Assembly: GCA_930367215.1 (NCBI GenBank) | Contig: OV884060.1 | Span: forward strand, 208,013,253-208,077,252 | Length of the DNA stretch: 64,000 nt | DNA from: Pollenia angustigena | Taxonomy: Eukaryota > Arthropoda > Insecta > Diptera > Polleniidae | Reading direction: 5' to 3' | Notes under the pieces: generated by a model | Told to the model about the DNA's origin: nothing | The model's database searches: none | What the model saw: the letters and a program-made list of their open reading frames with translations, nothing else | Shown here: positions 1 to 12,690 of the stretch, one piece after another | Layout of the letters: the number at the start of each line of letters is the position of its first letter | Numbering within the stretch: position 1 is the first letter of the stretch | Made by a program: the position numbers and the translations under genes

Positions 1-799
1 GAGCAACCAGCATACATAGAAAGCTATTTGAGTGTGTTACTCGGCGGAATTAAAAACTCACCGCTTGTTTTGGAGCTGGAGCTATCTAAACTCCACTGCT
101 TTTCGGCATGATAGCATTGAAACAGCAAATCCTCCAGCAAGCCGAACTTCCCCAAAAGTGGTGGAAAAGCAGGTCTTGAAGCTGACTTTAGGATCTCCCT
201 TTCAGCGACTTTCTTTTTTAGCCCTAATCACCACGTGATCTCCGAAAGAGCCTTATCAAAAGCTTGTCCGAAACCTAGTCTCCGCGAGCTCCTGATTCCG
301 GTGATGGATTCTCTGTTCAGAACTGTAAATTTTGAACTTTATCAAATTCCAGGTATTCGGCCTGAACCTGATATCTCCGGAGGATGTAACACCAAAACTT
401 TAAAATATCCTTGATTTCAAATTACCTGAATAGCTGTCATGCAACTTAACTGCACGGTGTATCTCAACCACTTGGTGTGTTAATATTAAGCACTAATCAA
501 ATGCCCCTGTGTGAGTGAAGGATCATTTGCACACACAGGTAGCAATTCAAGTCTAAAATCTACCAAAAAATAATATACCCACCCCTTGTTGGGAGCTGGA
601 GCTTTGTAACCTCCCCTAATATTCATTAACCCCAGGAGCTTTTGTTGAATAGCAACTGCACCTAACGTCATCCACAGATAGAACTTTCCCACAAGGTTAA
701 AAATCAGCCTTCCATTGGCTTTAGTTTTATTCCTACGAAAGTAAAAAGTCATCAGACGCGCGGACTTATTAGCCAGCATTTAAAGAAATCTCTGTTTAC
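1..799. other. unassigned stretch of higher GC
   Basis: Visibly less AT-rich than its surroundings, with a minus-strand 97-codon frame (486-779: LGLMNIRGGYKAPAPNKGW). No family recognised. It could be a transposon or pseudogene fragment. Confidence 0.25.
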
Positions 800-2460
800 T
801 AATTTTTTTAATAGTTTTTTTTTTTTGAATCTTCAAATTTTTTATATGAACAAACAATAATTAATCAAACCTTATTCTAATTCTTCAGTTGATGTCCTGC
901 CAATGCCTGACGGAAATTCTTCTGATGATGGTTCCCGTTCACATAGGTGTTCAGCTTCTCCTTATCAGTTAAAATTGCTCTTAGTTTCTAAGATTCTAAT
1001 ATTCAGTGTTCTCATTTGTTAACCGTATTCTAATTACGTCCATTCTAACCTCTTGTTTTATGATACCTTTCTAAACTCATAACTCTTAATTAAAAATTTG
1101 AATGAATTATTGTTTTTACAAGGGCTGTTATTTAAGTTCAAAAGATGATGATTTACAACTTTGTTTATTTTGAGTTGCAAATAATAATAAGAAGGTAATT
1201 TTAAAATTGATTTTAGAAGCACGCATTCAATTAAAGAGCAAAAGCAAAAGTTGCAACAATAATTACACAAAACACACAAATACGTTGCACTCACAAGTGG
1301 CAAATATAAATTTAAGTGTGTTGCATAAATCTTAAGACGCACAAATGCCATCAGACACATACAATGTATTATTAACAGTTTAGAAAAGTAAATATTTTGT
1401 TTGTTATTAAGTATTGCATACACCCCACAAAAAAAACTAAAGCACTTGAAGACAAACAAAGACAGTGGCATATGGCTAAAACGAACTCGAAGGGAAAGAG
1501 ATTTTAGCATTTAATAGAGTACTAAAATTCCACTACCAAAATCATTGGGAGCCAAAAAATGATTTCTTTATATTCCTTCTACGAGTACACTTTAGCTAAG
1601 TGCTACTGTACTCAGGCATAAAGTATGCATTCAGTTTTAGATATGTATGTTGCTTAAATACAAGAGCAATTATAGGCTTTTTTTCTTTTTATACTATAAT
1701 TTATTTTACGATTGTTTGAAATTATTTTTTAATGGCCTCTATTTATGAAGAAACAGTGTGGAGATAATTGTTTATAATTGTGTGTACTCAAGTCAGTCAA
1801 TGCATGGCGCAAATAAATAAAGTAAATATATTTTATAATTAGTTGTAGTTTTAAATACTTTTCAAATATGTATTCGAAACTAGTTTCGAGTATATAAATC
1901 AATTATTGAAAATTCCAAAAATTCGTTTCAATGAAAACAAAAATATTTCCTCACCTGACTGTGAGGTGTAAAATCTTGAACAATTATTAGTTTCCGGCCA
2001 AATAGTTTTTTCCAGAAATTACATTCATTTATAATTTCTCTAGTAAAGTGGATGAGGTTTAAAATTAGCGAGTGCGATGGACTTTATGAAATTTCAGACT
2101 TAATTTTTATCGCTTATAAGCATTTTTTAATTTTCACGTTTGGAGCTATTAAACGAGAAATACATTTATAAAAACTCGCTTATATGCATATAATGTGCAT
2201 TCATTAAAAACTCGCTTATATGCGTATACTGTGCTTATAAAAAATCGCTTAATTTCATCAGCATCAAGAAAAATTATTTTTTAATTGCATCAAAAGTGCA
2301 TGAATACATACAAAGTTTGATCAAAATTTAGCAAATTTAGTTTTCTTGACATCATTTTTGTGTGTTTTTATTGTTTTTGATTAAAAGTTAAACAGTTTCG
2401 GCAACTCTTAATAGCAAACGGTAATTGCACAAGTTTTTTTCGCCTAAGCTAATTCCGCGA
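800..2460. other. unassigned AT-rich DNA with a short minisatellite
   Basis: AAAACTCGCTTATATGC repeats about 2.5 times at 2170-2250 (about 43-bp unit). A 150-codon minus-strand frame at 1058-1510 is Leu/Cys/Asn-rich and not convincing. Confidence 0.4.
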
Positions 2461-2495
2461 CGCTTTACGCCTGTTTGCAGGAGACAGACCAGCGT

Positions 2496-2565
2496 CTCTG
2501 GCGGAAATCGAACCTGCAACTCCGGCACTGATAGACTAGCTCACTACCATTTAGCCTACCGGCGC
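2496..2565 (-). pseudogene. tRNA-like pseudogene or SINE head
   Basis: Minus strand. TAGGCTAAATGGTAG (A-box match) and GGTTCGATTTC (B-box match) at the spacing of a true tRNA. The T-stem pairs at four of five positions (one G-U), but the acceptor stem does not pair (about three of seven), so an active tRNA gene is unlikely. Confidence 0.4.
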
Positions 2566-2933
2566 AGAAAAGCGTAAAATGTGCAAATAAGCGTAAAATT
2601 CTTGGGCCAAATTACGGCATTCGATATCGATCGAAATTACAATACAATTTAAATGGTACTAATTAAATAGAGAAAAGTTTTACGGTTGTTAAACAGTGTA
2701 AACATTTTAACGAAGGTAAATTTTCTGTGAGAAACGTTTTTTTCATTTTCAAGAGCAATTTTAATGTTGGTCACCAAAAGAGGTGAAAAAACTGGAAAAT
2801 AAAAATTTTTGGAAAAAAATATTTACCAAAATTTGGTGAAAATTGTAAATTGTAAAAAAAAGTGAATTTCGTTTAAAAATATTAAATTTTGGGAAAAATA
2901 TAAAATTTGGTGAGAATTTAATTTTTGTTTGAA

Positions 2934-3372
2934 CCCAGCAAAAACTTTACTTACCTGGTAAGTTAGCAAATAATGTTGCAGAAAATAAACACTACTTATT
3001 TTTCGGCTGAATAACTACTTATTTTTGTTCGAGGTGTCCGAAGAATTCAGTTCTTACAAAATACACTTACTAGAAGTCAAAAAATACCTAGTTATTATTT
3101 AACTACTAGTGAGTTGAATTGTAAGTTCTTACAAAAAACTTACCAAAAGCCAAAAAAACACTAATAACCTAATAAGTAGTTATTGAGTACGTTACCAGTA
3201 AGCAAATATTCAGTAGTGAAAATAACAGAAGTAATAAGTAGTTGCTGAGGTCATTACTAGTAAGTACTTATTGAAGTTTTCCGAATAATGACGATTATTA
3301 TGACAACTACTTACCAGGTAATGTATGAAATAACTACCACCTATTACTAAAAATCAAAAAGTTTTTCCTGGG
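2934..3372. mobile_element. foldback element rich in GTAAGT/ACTTAC motifs
   Basis: Ends CCCAGSAAAAACTTT and complement. The interior alternates ACTACTTATT and AATAAGTAGTT in both orientations. Confidence 0.6.
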
Positions 3373-3424
3373 AACATGCTAATTTTGGTAGAAATTGTAA
3401 TTTTGGTAAAAACTTTTATATATT

Positions 3425-4312
3425 AAACCCTTTACTGAAAATAAAAGGGCATATCTCAGTTTGTCACTCCGTTTTTAATTTCGACCATATTTATCTTAGG
3501 CCCTAAACGGTTCTGGGTTCTTATGAGTATTGAATTTGATTCAACGATGTCCGTGTGTATGTTGAAAAGGGTTTTCCGAAGACCCCAGAAATGATGGGGA
3601 AGAGGTTGTTGTGTATTTATGTTAGTTTTATCCCGTTAAATTTTGCTATTAAAATCCAGCCAGATCGGTCCATAAATGACTGAGATATCAGCAAAAACCC
3701 ACGACTGCGTCTAGTTTTAAGCAAAAATTCCTTGTTTTCTCTGTTTCTGTATATCTGGAGAACGGCAAAAGCCAAGCTTCCAAATTAGGTAGATTTCTTA
3801 AAAATGGGCGGGATTGGAAAAGTAGGCATGGCACTTTCCATAAAAAGACATTATACATTTCTGCGAATGTTTCCAAATAAGATACAAACATCTTGGTTGT
3901 CAATACACAGAATTCCACAAAATATGGGCAAGATTGGAGAAGTGGGCGTGTCACAAAATACATAGTTTTTTTCTGTATCTCAAGAACGATAAGACAAAAA
4001 TTGTCTAAATTTGGTACACATAGCTGGGTTATTAATAAACATTGTCTCTTTAAATATGGGCGGGATTAGAGAAGTGGAAGTTGCACTTCCCATACAAAGA
4101 CGTTATAGATTTCTGTATATCTGGAGTACGGCAAGAGCCAACGATTCCAAAGCACCTTAGTTATTAATGAACTTTGTCGGATGTGGGCTGCAGTTGAGAG
4201 GTGGGAGATTTGTTTATATCTAATGCACGGCATTTATATAACTTTCTGCTCTTATCGCACCACGTGTGAAGGGTATTTAAGATTCGGCATACATGAATAT
4301 CTCTTACCGGTT
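3425..4312 (-). repeat. long interspersed repeat, family B relative
   Basis: On the minus strand it starts near 4312 with ATTCATGTATGCCGAATC-type hairpin sequence and AATACCCTTCACACGTGGTG. The 3' part has TCTGGGGTCTTCGGAAAACC near 3570. Three diverged internal units (ATTTCTGTATATCTGGAG and GGGCGGGATTNGA) suggest past tandem expansion. Confidence 0.6.
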
Positions 4313-4633
4313 TTAAGTTAAGATTCATAGCTATAAAGTAAACGAATAATATTTTTTACATAGTATGACTTTCAGTCAAAATTTAAAGCTCCGAAAAGTT
4401 CTTAATCTATTAAAATTACGCAAAGCCTATGAAAGCAATTCGATAATACATATGTACATTCCAAAAGTTTTTACTAAGTTCTCATCAGATAAGAGAGTAA
4501 AATCTAATTAAAAGTTGTTTTTTTAAATGATTATTAGTCTTTATAGAGCGTAAAATAAACGATGCCAACTCTTAAGTTGCTTGGCCGCTTGCTTCCTTTG
4601 GTACGACATGTTGGACAATTTTGTTAGTCCAGT

Positions 4634-4865
4634 AGCCGTATTCTGTAACTCGCTAAGCTAAAGCTAAATCTCGATCGCTAAAATGCCTTAGAGAATACAA
4701 AATGTAAAAATTTTAGCGATGGCATAAAAAGCTAAAATAGCGGCGAATTAAATTTTTATGGCATTGCTAAATTTAGCAATGCACGTAACATTCGTAGCCA
4801 AAAATCGCAACTTTATAGATTTTTAGCGATAGAGATTTAGCTTTAGCGTGTTACAGAATACGGCT
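4634..4865. mobile_element. 232-bp foldback MITE
   Basis: Ends AGCCGTATTCTGTAAC and complement, continuing CGCTAAAGCTAAATCTC. Second copy at 14240-14515. Confidence 0.82.
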
Positions 4866-5222
4866 GCAGCTGTCGAAAACCATCCAAGCTTGTGGATTTA
4901 ACAATATGGATCCAAAGAACATATTGCAGGAACATATTCGGCGAACGCATTACTTCGCGCACAAGAGATTTAAACTGATTTAACAACTCTTAACAGTTTT
5001 CAGTAAAGACAGCGTCCAAAGCCAATGAAGATCTTAAGAAACTAGTGCTCGACTTACCCATAGGGCACATTAAATCCCAACCCACGGTTTGAATCCGAGC
5101 TTGAACCTACATTTCCTTTTGTGATCTGTGCCCAAGTTCTGTAACTTTCATGTCGAGAAACTTTTCGATTGAAATGTGTGAAATAAAACAAAAATGCCAT
5201 ACATATGTACATATATTGAAAC

Positions 5223-5488
5223 AAACAGCTCGTCGGCTTGGAGTGTAAATCTGCTAACTACCTTTAAACAAATTTTACAGGAGAGACAAAAAACTTTTTA
5301 TTTTTTCTATTTGCTGCTTGAGAGGAAAACCAAAAATATTGTTGATTTGACACACTTCAGGACTCAAATTGAAGAAAAACTACAACCTGGTCGACGAGGC
5401 ATATCTTTCTCTACCATACGGCATTAAAATTTCAATTTACTTAAAAAGTGGATTTCGCAGGTTTACACTCTAAGCCGACGAGCTGTTT
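5223..5488. mobile_element. 266-bp MITE
   Basis: Ends AAACAGCTCGTCGGCTTRGA and complement, continuing GTGTAAA. Small ORF inside not supported as a gene. Confidence 0.8.
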
Positions 5489-5550
5489 TTCTCACTAAAC
5501 TGTATCTGTAACTTTTTTTTGGTGAGTACAAGCTGTCACGTAAGGAAATT

Positions 5551-5716
5551 ACTCGCCAATTTACAAAAAAAAGTGTGTCTGTAACATTTTTGTGAAAAAA
5601 GAAAAGAAAAAAAATGGGACGCGAAACAATTTTACTCGCCAATTTACAAAAAAAAGTGTGTCTGTAACATTTTTGTGAAAAAAGAAAAGAAAAAAAATGG
5701 GACGCGAAAAAATTTT
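5551..5716 (+). repeat. 83-bp tandem duplication
   Basis: ACTCGCCAATTTACAAAAAA to GGGACGCGAAA, two head-to-tail copies, nearly identical. Confidence 0.9.
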
Positions 5717-5832
5717 AACACTAAAAAAAAATTAAAAATGCAAAATGCGAAAAATAATAATGAAAATATTTTGTTTTAGGCGCATTATAATACATTGTTT
5801 AATTATTTTGCTTTTAACATTTTTATAAAATA

Positions 5833-6493
5833 CTAGCTTAACCCGGTGCGCTTCGCTACACTGCTTTAACCACTTCTTCAGTTGAGAGATATTTAATATA
5901 TGCATCCTATGGGAGGTATTTCCCTCCTGCCCCTACCCGCTTTATTTTTATTTTTAAAAGTGTAGTATACCATAAGAGTGTCTTGTACAAAGTTTGAACA
6001 TTCTCACTATAACAGTTCTTAAGATATGCGATGTTAAACATTGGCGTCCAATGGTGGGTACCACTTCCCCCGCCAAAGATCAACGAAATGCGTGCAGCCG
6101 CTCTTAATTATATTTCTATCTATGAGGGGTACTGATCCTCCTCTGTCAACCCCGCCCATTTTTATATTGAAATTTAAAGTTAACAATAATAGTAGCTTTA
6201 ACCACGTTTGAAGACTCTCCCTTTAATAGTTCTTCAGTTGAGCGATATTCACTATATGAACATTCTCACTAAAACAGTTCTTAAGATATGCGATATTAAA
6301 CATTGGCGTCCTATGGGGGGTACCATGTCGCCTGCCCCCATCGAAAAAATAAGTGGCCTATTTTATTTTTAGGGCTCACATGATGTTACTGTAAAAATTT
6401 CAGGAAAATGTTTATAGTAGTTTAGGAGTCTATAAGCCAACATACAAACAAACAAACAAACATACATACAAACATTTTTAATTTTTATATATA
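5833..6493 (+). repeat. interspersed repeat, CTAGCTTAACCCGG start
   Basis: Starts CTAGCTTAACCCGGTGCGCT and ends AAACAAACAAACATACATAC followed by TTTTTATATATATAC. Two internal diverged repeats (ACAGTTCTTAAGATATGCGA at 6013 and 6269). Confidence 0.6.
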
Positions 6494-6495
6494 TA

Positions 6496-7739
6496 CACAC
6501 AGAAAATAAATTGGTTGGGAAACGGTTGTAGTAATAAAATATTGATCAAGTAACATGATTTATTATTGCAACTATTAAAAATGTATAGTTCTAACAGATT
6601 TTTAATTCTCTTGATTATAAAAATGATGTTCCAACTGAAATATGATTCCTTCAATTCTTTTATTAGTTATGATTACTAATTTAATTAAGTTCTATAAATT
6701 AGTACAAATGGTTAGAATCACAACCGAATTTAATATAGGGCAATACTGAATATTGGTCATTGCAATCAATAATTTGCTTTCGTCAATAAATTTTGTAATA
6801 TAAATATTTATTCATTTATTGCAGCTAATTATTGATTGCTGGAATAGATTAAATTCGAGTACAACAAATGAAAATATAATTATTCGGAATTCACAACCAA
6901 AAAATAGTTAAAAGCCCCAATTGCGTACTAAATTTTCTGTCAAAACATTTGATAGATTAAATTAATTTTTAATATTTTATTTAAAAAATATCTGTGCGGT
7001 CAAAAATGGAAAATGTGAAAAACTTAATAAATAGGGTTAAGTAATTTACGTATTCTTATATGTATGAACATATACACGTACATATGTATGTATTATTTTT
7101 TTTATACCGTGCAAATTATATTGGACTTCTTGATCCATTTTTATCCTGGACTGGTCCAATGTAGTGCAAGTATGGACCATGTCATTATTAAAAAGAGTTT
7201 GCAGTGAAAGGACATGTCTTCGTTTTTAAACGACATGTTTTCGTTTTGAAACGATTTCAAAGCTTATCCTCTGGAGTATACCATGGAGTAGTTTTAAGAC
7301 TTCTCCTTTGTAATGCAAGCTGGGTTATATGGTCCTGCCCTAGGGCATTGTACTGTAAAATAAGCCATTTTTTCCATTCTTTGGGATTACCTTTGGACAA
7401 GTCCTTGCCCCTTATGGGCTACATTTGACCGGTTAAGAAAAATATATTGATAACGACAATCAAATCTATTGTTATGAACACCAATTATGTGTTAATTCAG
7501 TTGCAGCTATCATTTATTCGGGTATAAGCACAATTTTGTGTCTAATAATCATACTTACAACTAACAATATCTGTTCTTATGACTGATAGTGTACTAAAAT
7601 TCAAATGTTGCTATCAAAACTATTATGCTAAGCAACGAAATTTTCAGTAATTGGAACCGAATTGTGTGATAGTACATGCAACCGACGAAATTCGATTGGC
7701 GCCAAATTCGGTTGTGATCACTAATCTATTTTCTCTGTG
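6496..7739. mobile_element. candidate 1.24-kb TA-flanked TIR element
   Basis: Ends CACACAGAAAATAAATT and CACAGAGAAAATAGATT (inverted), each bordered by TA. GGTTGTGATCAC/GTNATNACAACC-like motifs inside. No transposase. Confidence 0.45.
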
Positions 7740-7794
7740 TAGATACGAATGTTTTTAAAGCTCGTTTGCTAACAACAAACATTAAAGTCGCACT

Positions 7795-8076
7795 TTACAT
7801 TATTTGGTAAAGCCAACGGTTATATTTTCGCCGCCGTCGTTGAAAATTTTTCAATTTAAGTAAATTTTGGTCGCCGATATGCGTGACTGGCATTCTGAAC
7901 GCTTGCAATGTCACTTCGAGTTCAATGTTATGACATTTGTAACATAACGACTTTTGATAGTTTTCGACATGAGTTACATACACACTTTTTTCTCGCTTTT
8001 CGAGAAACGATGGAATATTTTGTTTCACATCTTTTCGATGCGAGAAGTTCTCACTAAAGTTACAGCGCATGGGCAC
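7795..8076 (-). CDS. unrecognised 93-aa ORF
   Basis: ATG at 8076 to stop; basic, with one CYKCH cluster and an RRRRKYNRW tail. No family recognised, no splice or repeat evidence. It is slightly less AT-rich than its flanks. It may be a transposon remnant or chance. Confidence 0.15.
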   Translation of the reverse strand: MPMRCNFSENFSHRKDVKQNIPSFLEKREKSVYVTHVENYQKSLCYKCHNIELEVTLQAFRMPVTHIGDQNLLKLKNFQRRRRKYNRWLYQIM

Positions 8077-8193
8077 TGATTTAAGATATTATTAAGTTTG
8101 TTCTCTTAAACGAGTTAAAAACTGGATCAGTATCAAAAGTTAATTTGCTAAATTTTTCAATATTGAAATGGAATTAAGAAAATTTGACACTTT

Positions 8194-8337
8194 AGTGCCG
8201 GTTCACACACGCCAAGTTTGACACGTCAAGTCTTAAGCTTTTAGTAGTGAGGGAAAAAGATATGGCATTCTCTTTCCTCTTCTCTCCGAAAAGATCAAGA
8301 CTTGAAGAGTCAAACTTGACGTGTGTGAACCGGCACT
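8194..8337. mobile_element. 144-bp foldback MITE
   Basis: Ends AGTGCCGGTTCACACACG and complement; arms include CAAGTTTGAC and CAAGTCTT. Loop near 8250. Confidence 0.82.
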
Positions 8338-8339
8338 TT

Positions 8340-9755
8340 TCTATGTGTAAATTAAATAATTGAACCAATTTTCTTTTTTTAATTTGTTTTTTTTTTAATG
8401 TTTCATTTTAGCCCCAGATAAAAAACTTCGAAAAAAAAAGAATAAATACCCGTAAAACGTAAACCAGGCATCAGTCATTTTGGTGTCTGACACTTGTTTT
8501 GCACTCCACAAAAATTAAATGTCTGATGTGTGCAACACACTTTGGGCCACTTCTGATCAGACGTTTAGTTAAATTGGAGTAAATAAAAGAAAAAAAACTA
8601 AAAAGTGAAGCCTCACAGCTAAATTTAAAGCACATTATAACAGGATGTCAAGTTTTTGAACGAATTTCAAAGTAAAAATTTGTAAAAAAAAAAAAAAATG
8701 GAAAAGACGTTCCATTGAACATTTTTAACTAAAATGAAGGGGTTTTACGAACAAAAATATAAATGCGATGTGTTCAGAAAACACCTTTTTGATAAAAAAA
8801 AAAACAAAAGCACCACAAAATAAGACACGGTAAAAGTGTTGAGCAAAATGTCTTCTTTGACATGATCCCTTATGCACACACTTACTGACACAGCCAGACA
8901 CTGAAATACACACATATAAAAGTAATTATATAAATCTACACTGACATTTACGGTTTGGAAAATAAAGGCTAAAAACTCTTATAAACTTGTCTTAAACTAA
9001 AGTCAGGAACAGTTTAAACTGGTTAAGTTTTAACTAAAAAGAAAAAAAAAACTTCGTTAATTTTTTTTTTTTTTTTTTTTGTTGTTTTTGTTTAGTAGAG
9101 AAAAAAGCCAAGCAAAATTACAATGTTTTTTTTATTGATTAAGATGATGACTGACTGCAGCGCACGATGGATGGTCAGAAGAATAGAAAGAACGTTCCAA
9201 CAACGATGGGTTACTGTTCTGTTCAGTTCGGTTTTTTTTTTGTGGAAAAAGTGTAAACAAAACTTCACGTTAAACATCAGTACCAACGAGCCCATAAAAA
9301 TAATTGAGTTTGTAAACTTAAACTAGAGGAATGACTGTTTTTCTTCCTTTGTTGGTTTCTGTTTGAGTTGCAATGAATTTAAAGGGATTTTTTTTTGTTT
9401 CAAGCATCTAAAATCGTAAGATTTGCATTATTTTTTTTGTACATTTTTTTCTGTTTTGAAAAAAACCAAAATATTGTTAAGTTAATGTTTTACCATTCTT
9501 TTGTTTGTTCTTTTATTGGGGTTTTTTCGTTTCGTTTTTTTTTTTTAAGACAAAATTGATTTTATATGTTAAAATCCATTTAATTCCTTTAACAAACAAG
9601 CTGCTTTAAAATGCCTTAAAGACTGAATATAAAAGGAGCAATTTTCAAAACTATTCACAGATTGGACAATTTTATACATACTGGCAAGCGCCCTATACGT
9701 TTCGAGACGATATATTCTTAAGTATGGAATGGATTGATAACTTTTGTAAAAAAAA
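8340..9755. other. unassigned AT-rich DNA, mostly unique
   Basis: Long T/A runs and short spurious ORFs; no repeat copy or gene recognised. Confidence 0.4.
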
Positions 9756-9756
9756 A

Positions 9757-10345
9757 ACAAGAAAGAGTGATATATTCGGCTAAGCCGATTCTCATATTCC
9801 CTTCACCAGGTGCGATAATTGCAGAAAGTTATATAAATACCGTTCTTTAGATACAAGTTAATCTATTTGGTGCCCCGCCCACTTCTTAACTCTCGTTCAC
9901 ATCCGACAAAGTGTGTGTATTAATAACAAAGAGGCTTGTACCTAATTTTAATAATAATAACAAAGAGGCTTGTACCTAATTTTGTAACTTTAGCTCTTGC
10001 TGTTCTCCACAGATTCATAAAAATTAAATAAAGAACAACAACAGAAATTTATTTTTGGGAAATGTTAGAGTCAGTCGTGATTTTTTGTTCATATCTCAGT
10101 CATTTATGCACCGATCTGGCTGAATTTCAATAGCAAGCAATTCCGGACAATATGCGACATAAATATATAAATACCAAGTCGCCATCATATCTGGGGTCTT
10201 CGGAAAACCCATTTCAACGGTCAGACGGACATCGTTAAATCAACATCGCTCCTCATAAGTAAACAAAATATATATACTTTATAGGGTCTAAGATCAATAT
10301 TGCAGAAATTACAAATACCTTTTTATCTTGGGTAAAAGGTATACA
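9757..10345 (+). repeat. long interspersed repeat family B, copy 2
   Basis: Starts ACAAGAAAGAGTGATATATT with hairpin CGGCTAAGCCG, then CATATTCCCTTCACCA. Contains a 35-bp direct duplication around AACAAAGAGGCTTGTACC (9928-9994). Shares end phrases with 20225-21675. Organised like family A. Confidence 0.7.
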
Positions 10346-10860
10346 AAAAGAAGAAAGAGGTTTTGAGTTTTTGCAGTTACTTTTTTAAAATTGACAAATG
10401 CGCAAACGCATCGCTCGATTTGCTACAATTTTTTTTTTTTTTTTTTTTTTTTTTTATTCATAATAGAGAATAGCCCCCTGAAAAATGCATGTAGTAACGC
10501 CAGCATCGTCCAAAAGACTTTAAAAAGTTTTAAATTGCTTGGTAAGTGTCTAGATTTAGTTTATGATGCCTTTAAAAACATTTCCGTTAACCAGTTAATC
10601 AATTCTTTCGAAATGCAAAAATTAAAAAAAAAAGAAATTCTGCAAAGACAGAAAGACACAGAAAAAATTGTCGCAAGTTTTATTTCAATGAAACCATTAA
10701 TCAAAAATAAAATCAGTTTTAATTAAAAATTTAATCAAGTAAATTAAACGTTTACTTACATCAAGAACATTAGTGCAGAAAATGTTGTTAATATCAAAAA
10801 AAAGTTTTTTTAATTGAAATCAATTTCTATTTTTGTTCTGTGTAGTGTAATTCTCCTGAC
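10346..10860 (+). other. unassigned; contains a weak 111-codon ORF
   Basis: The frame 10391-10726 begins with a Phe run from a poly-T tract, then a Lys-rich segment (LLGKCLDLVYDAFKNISVNQ). No family recognised. Its right border GTTCTGTGTAG resembles the CACAGARAA ends at 6496-7739. Confidence 0.25.
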
Positions 10861-12690
10861 TGGTAGGCCACTACCAACTTTCTTCATTTTTAACAACATT
10901 TAAAAGGATTTTGCTCACAAAAAAATTGGTTTTTCTTCATACCTATTTTAAGTTAAAGAAACAATTTAATGCCAATGTGTATTTTAAAACATGTATCCCT
11001 TTTTAAGTATTCAATTCACTACGAATTCTAAATCGAAATCAACAAAAAACCATACAAAATTTTGTACTTATACAGTCATCGTAAAACATTTAAACTTAAA
11101 CCTGGTGTTGGTGAGACGACTGCAGGCAGTGGTTGGGAACATTTAAGCATTTTTGTTTCCTTAAGGTTTCTTCTAAGACTGGCAAACAAAGATGCAAAAA
11201 GGCGAGTAAATTGCGATTGCAGGTATTGGTTACTTGAACTTGGCTGGCGATACCACTGATTGCGACCAATTCATTTGGAATTCATTTAAAAAGGATGTGT
11301 ATACAAAACAACAACAACAACAACAACAAAAACACAAAATAAAACCTACAAAAATATTCCAAAATGATTATAAAGAGACCTGTGTGGTTTTTCAGCGAGC
11401 TTTACAGCCATAACAACTTTACTAGAAGTTTTTTGTTTGTTTTTTCTTGCCATTTAAATGGTTTTTTGCTGTTTCCACTTTAACAAACTACTCTCGTACA
11501 GTTGTACGACTGAGTTCCGAGTGGGTTTCCCGTATTGAGAAGGGGGTGGGTGGCGCGAAAGATGCGGTAGATGAAATTGAAAGATCCTCTAGAAAATGAA
11601 ATTGTTTAAAAGCCTGTTCATATCAATGCTGGACATATTTATAAACGTGTATCATGTACAACTTGTTGTTCGAATACGAGTACTCGTATGTACGTTTCTT
11701 GATTCGTAAACTGCATCGTGGTCTACTTGATGTTGTTGCCTGTGGTTATTGCTGGTTTGTTGTAATATTTGTAATACTTTCGCGCATAAATCCCAGCAAC
11801 GGTAACAGCAACAGCAACGGCAACAACATCGTCAACATAATGCTGTGCATTATAATGATGTGTGCCCAAGAAATTGCTGCTGACTATGATGATGATGCTG
11901 ATGACGACGACGACATCTTTGCAAAGTTCTTATTTTTCAGTACACTTCTCTAAATCCTCCTAGAGGGATTGTTTTGTTGTCTTCTTCTTTTTTTATTTCT
12001 TTTTTTTTTTTTTCTTCATGTAGTTGTGTGTCACAGACATGGCTTAATGTTTAATGTTTTAAGCCATGTTTGTTGTTTACGGCTGTCTCCGCTATACTTA
12101 GTGGCCAAAGAGAACTTTATTAACAACATCCATTCCATTTCATGCCCAATAAGAAGATGAGTTCGTTATTTGTTTCCTTTGCTTGGCCATTTGGTTTTTT
12201 TAATTTTTTCGCTTTTAACATTTTGAATTTTTGCTCGTGTGTATTTGTGAGTTTTATTGTTGGAACAGAACATTATTAGTGTAGTGTAGTATATTGTAGT
12301 GTAGTGTAGTACGAGTATTTGTGTTGATTAAATCAACAAAACTACAAGTTTTTCTTTAACTACTTTGTAATAGTTAATAGACTTTAGATAAGAATCAAAA
12401 TAGTTTTTATGTTCCTTCGAAAAAGACATTTAATATGGAATGAATTTTTTCTTCCTTCTGCACATCCAACGTTGATAATCGTTTGGAATGGAGTTTTGCA
12501 AGAATTGTTTTAATACTTGAAGTTGTTTTTTTTTTATATTTATTTTTAATTGATTGAACTAAAGTACATAATTAAAAGTATATTGTGTTGAATTCTAACA
12601 ACTTTGTTTTCCTAAAACTACTGACAGCTAACAATTACTTGACATTTACTAGACAAGAACTTGTGATTTATGTAAAAGCTTTTTTCTACT
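10860..12690. other. mostly unique non-coding DNA
   Basis: No copy of any repeat family in the window. Contains (AAC)n at 11310-11328, GTAGT repeats near 12280-12310 and AAC/GAT-rich stretches, a texture typical of fly intergenic enhancer DNA. ORFs here look spurious. Confidence 0.45.
11400..11640. promoter_or_regulatory. possible Polycomb-response-like or enhancer segment
   Basis: Two GCCAT cores (11407 and 11449; Pho-site core), a CGAGTG (Zeste-like) at about 11518 and the GC-rich run GGGGGTGGGTGGCGCG at 11542-11557 (Spps/KLF-like) cluster within 160 bp of otherwise AT-rich unique DNA. Motif content only; no function is shown. Confidence 0.2.

Noticed and set aside
1058..1510. 150-codon minus-strand ORF
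   Set aside because: Leu/Cys/Asn-rich, no family resemblance, lies in AT-rich DNA where the antisense base skew removes stops.
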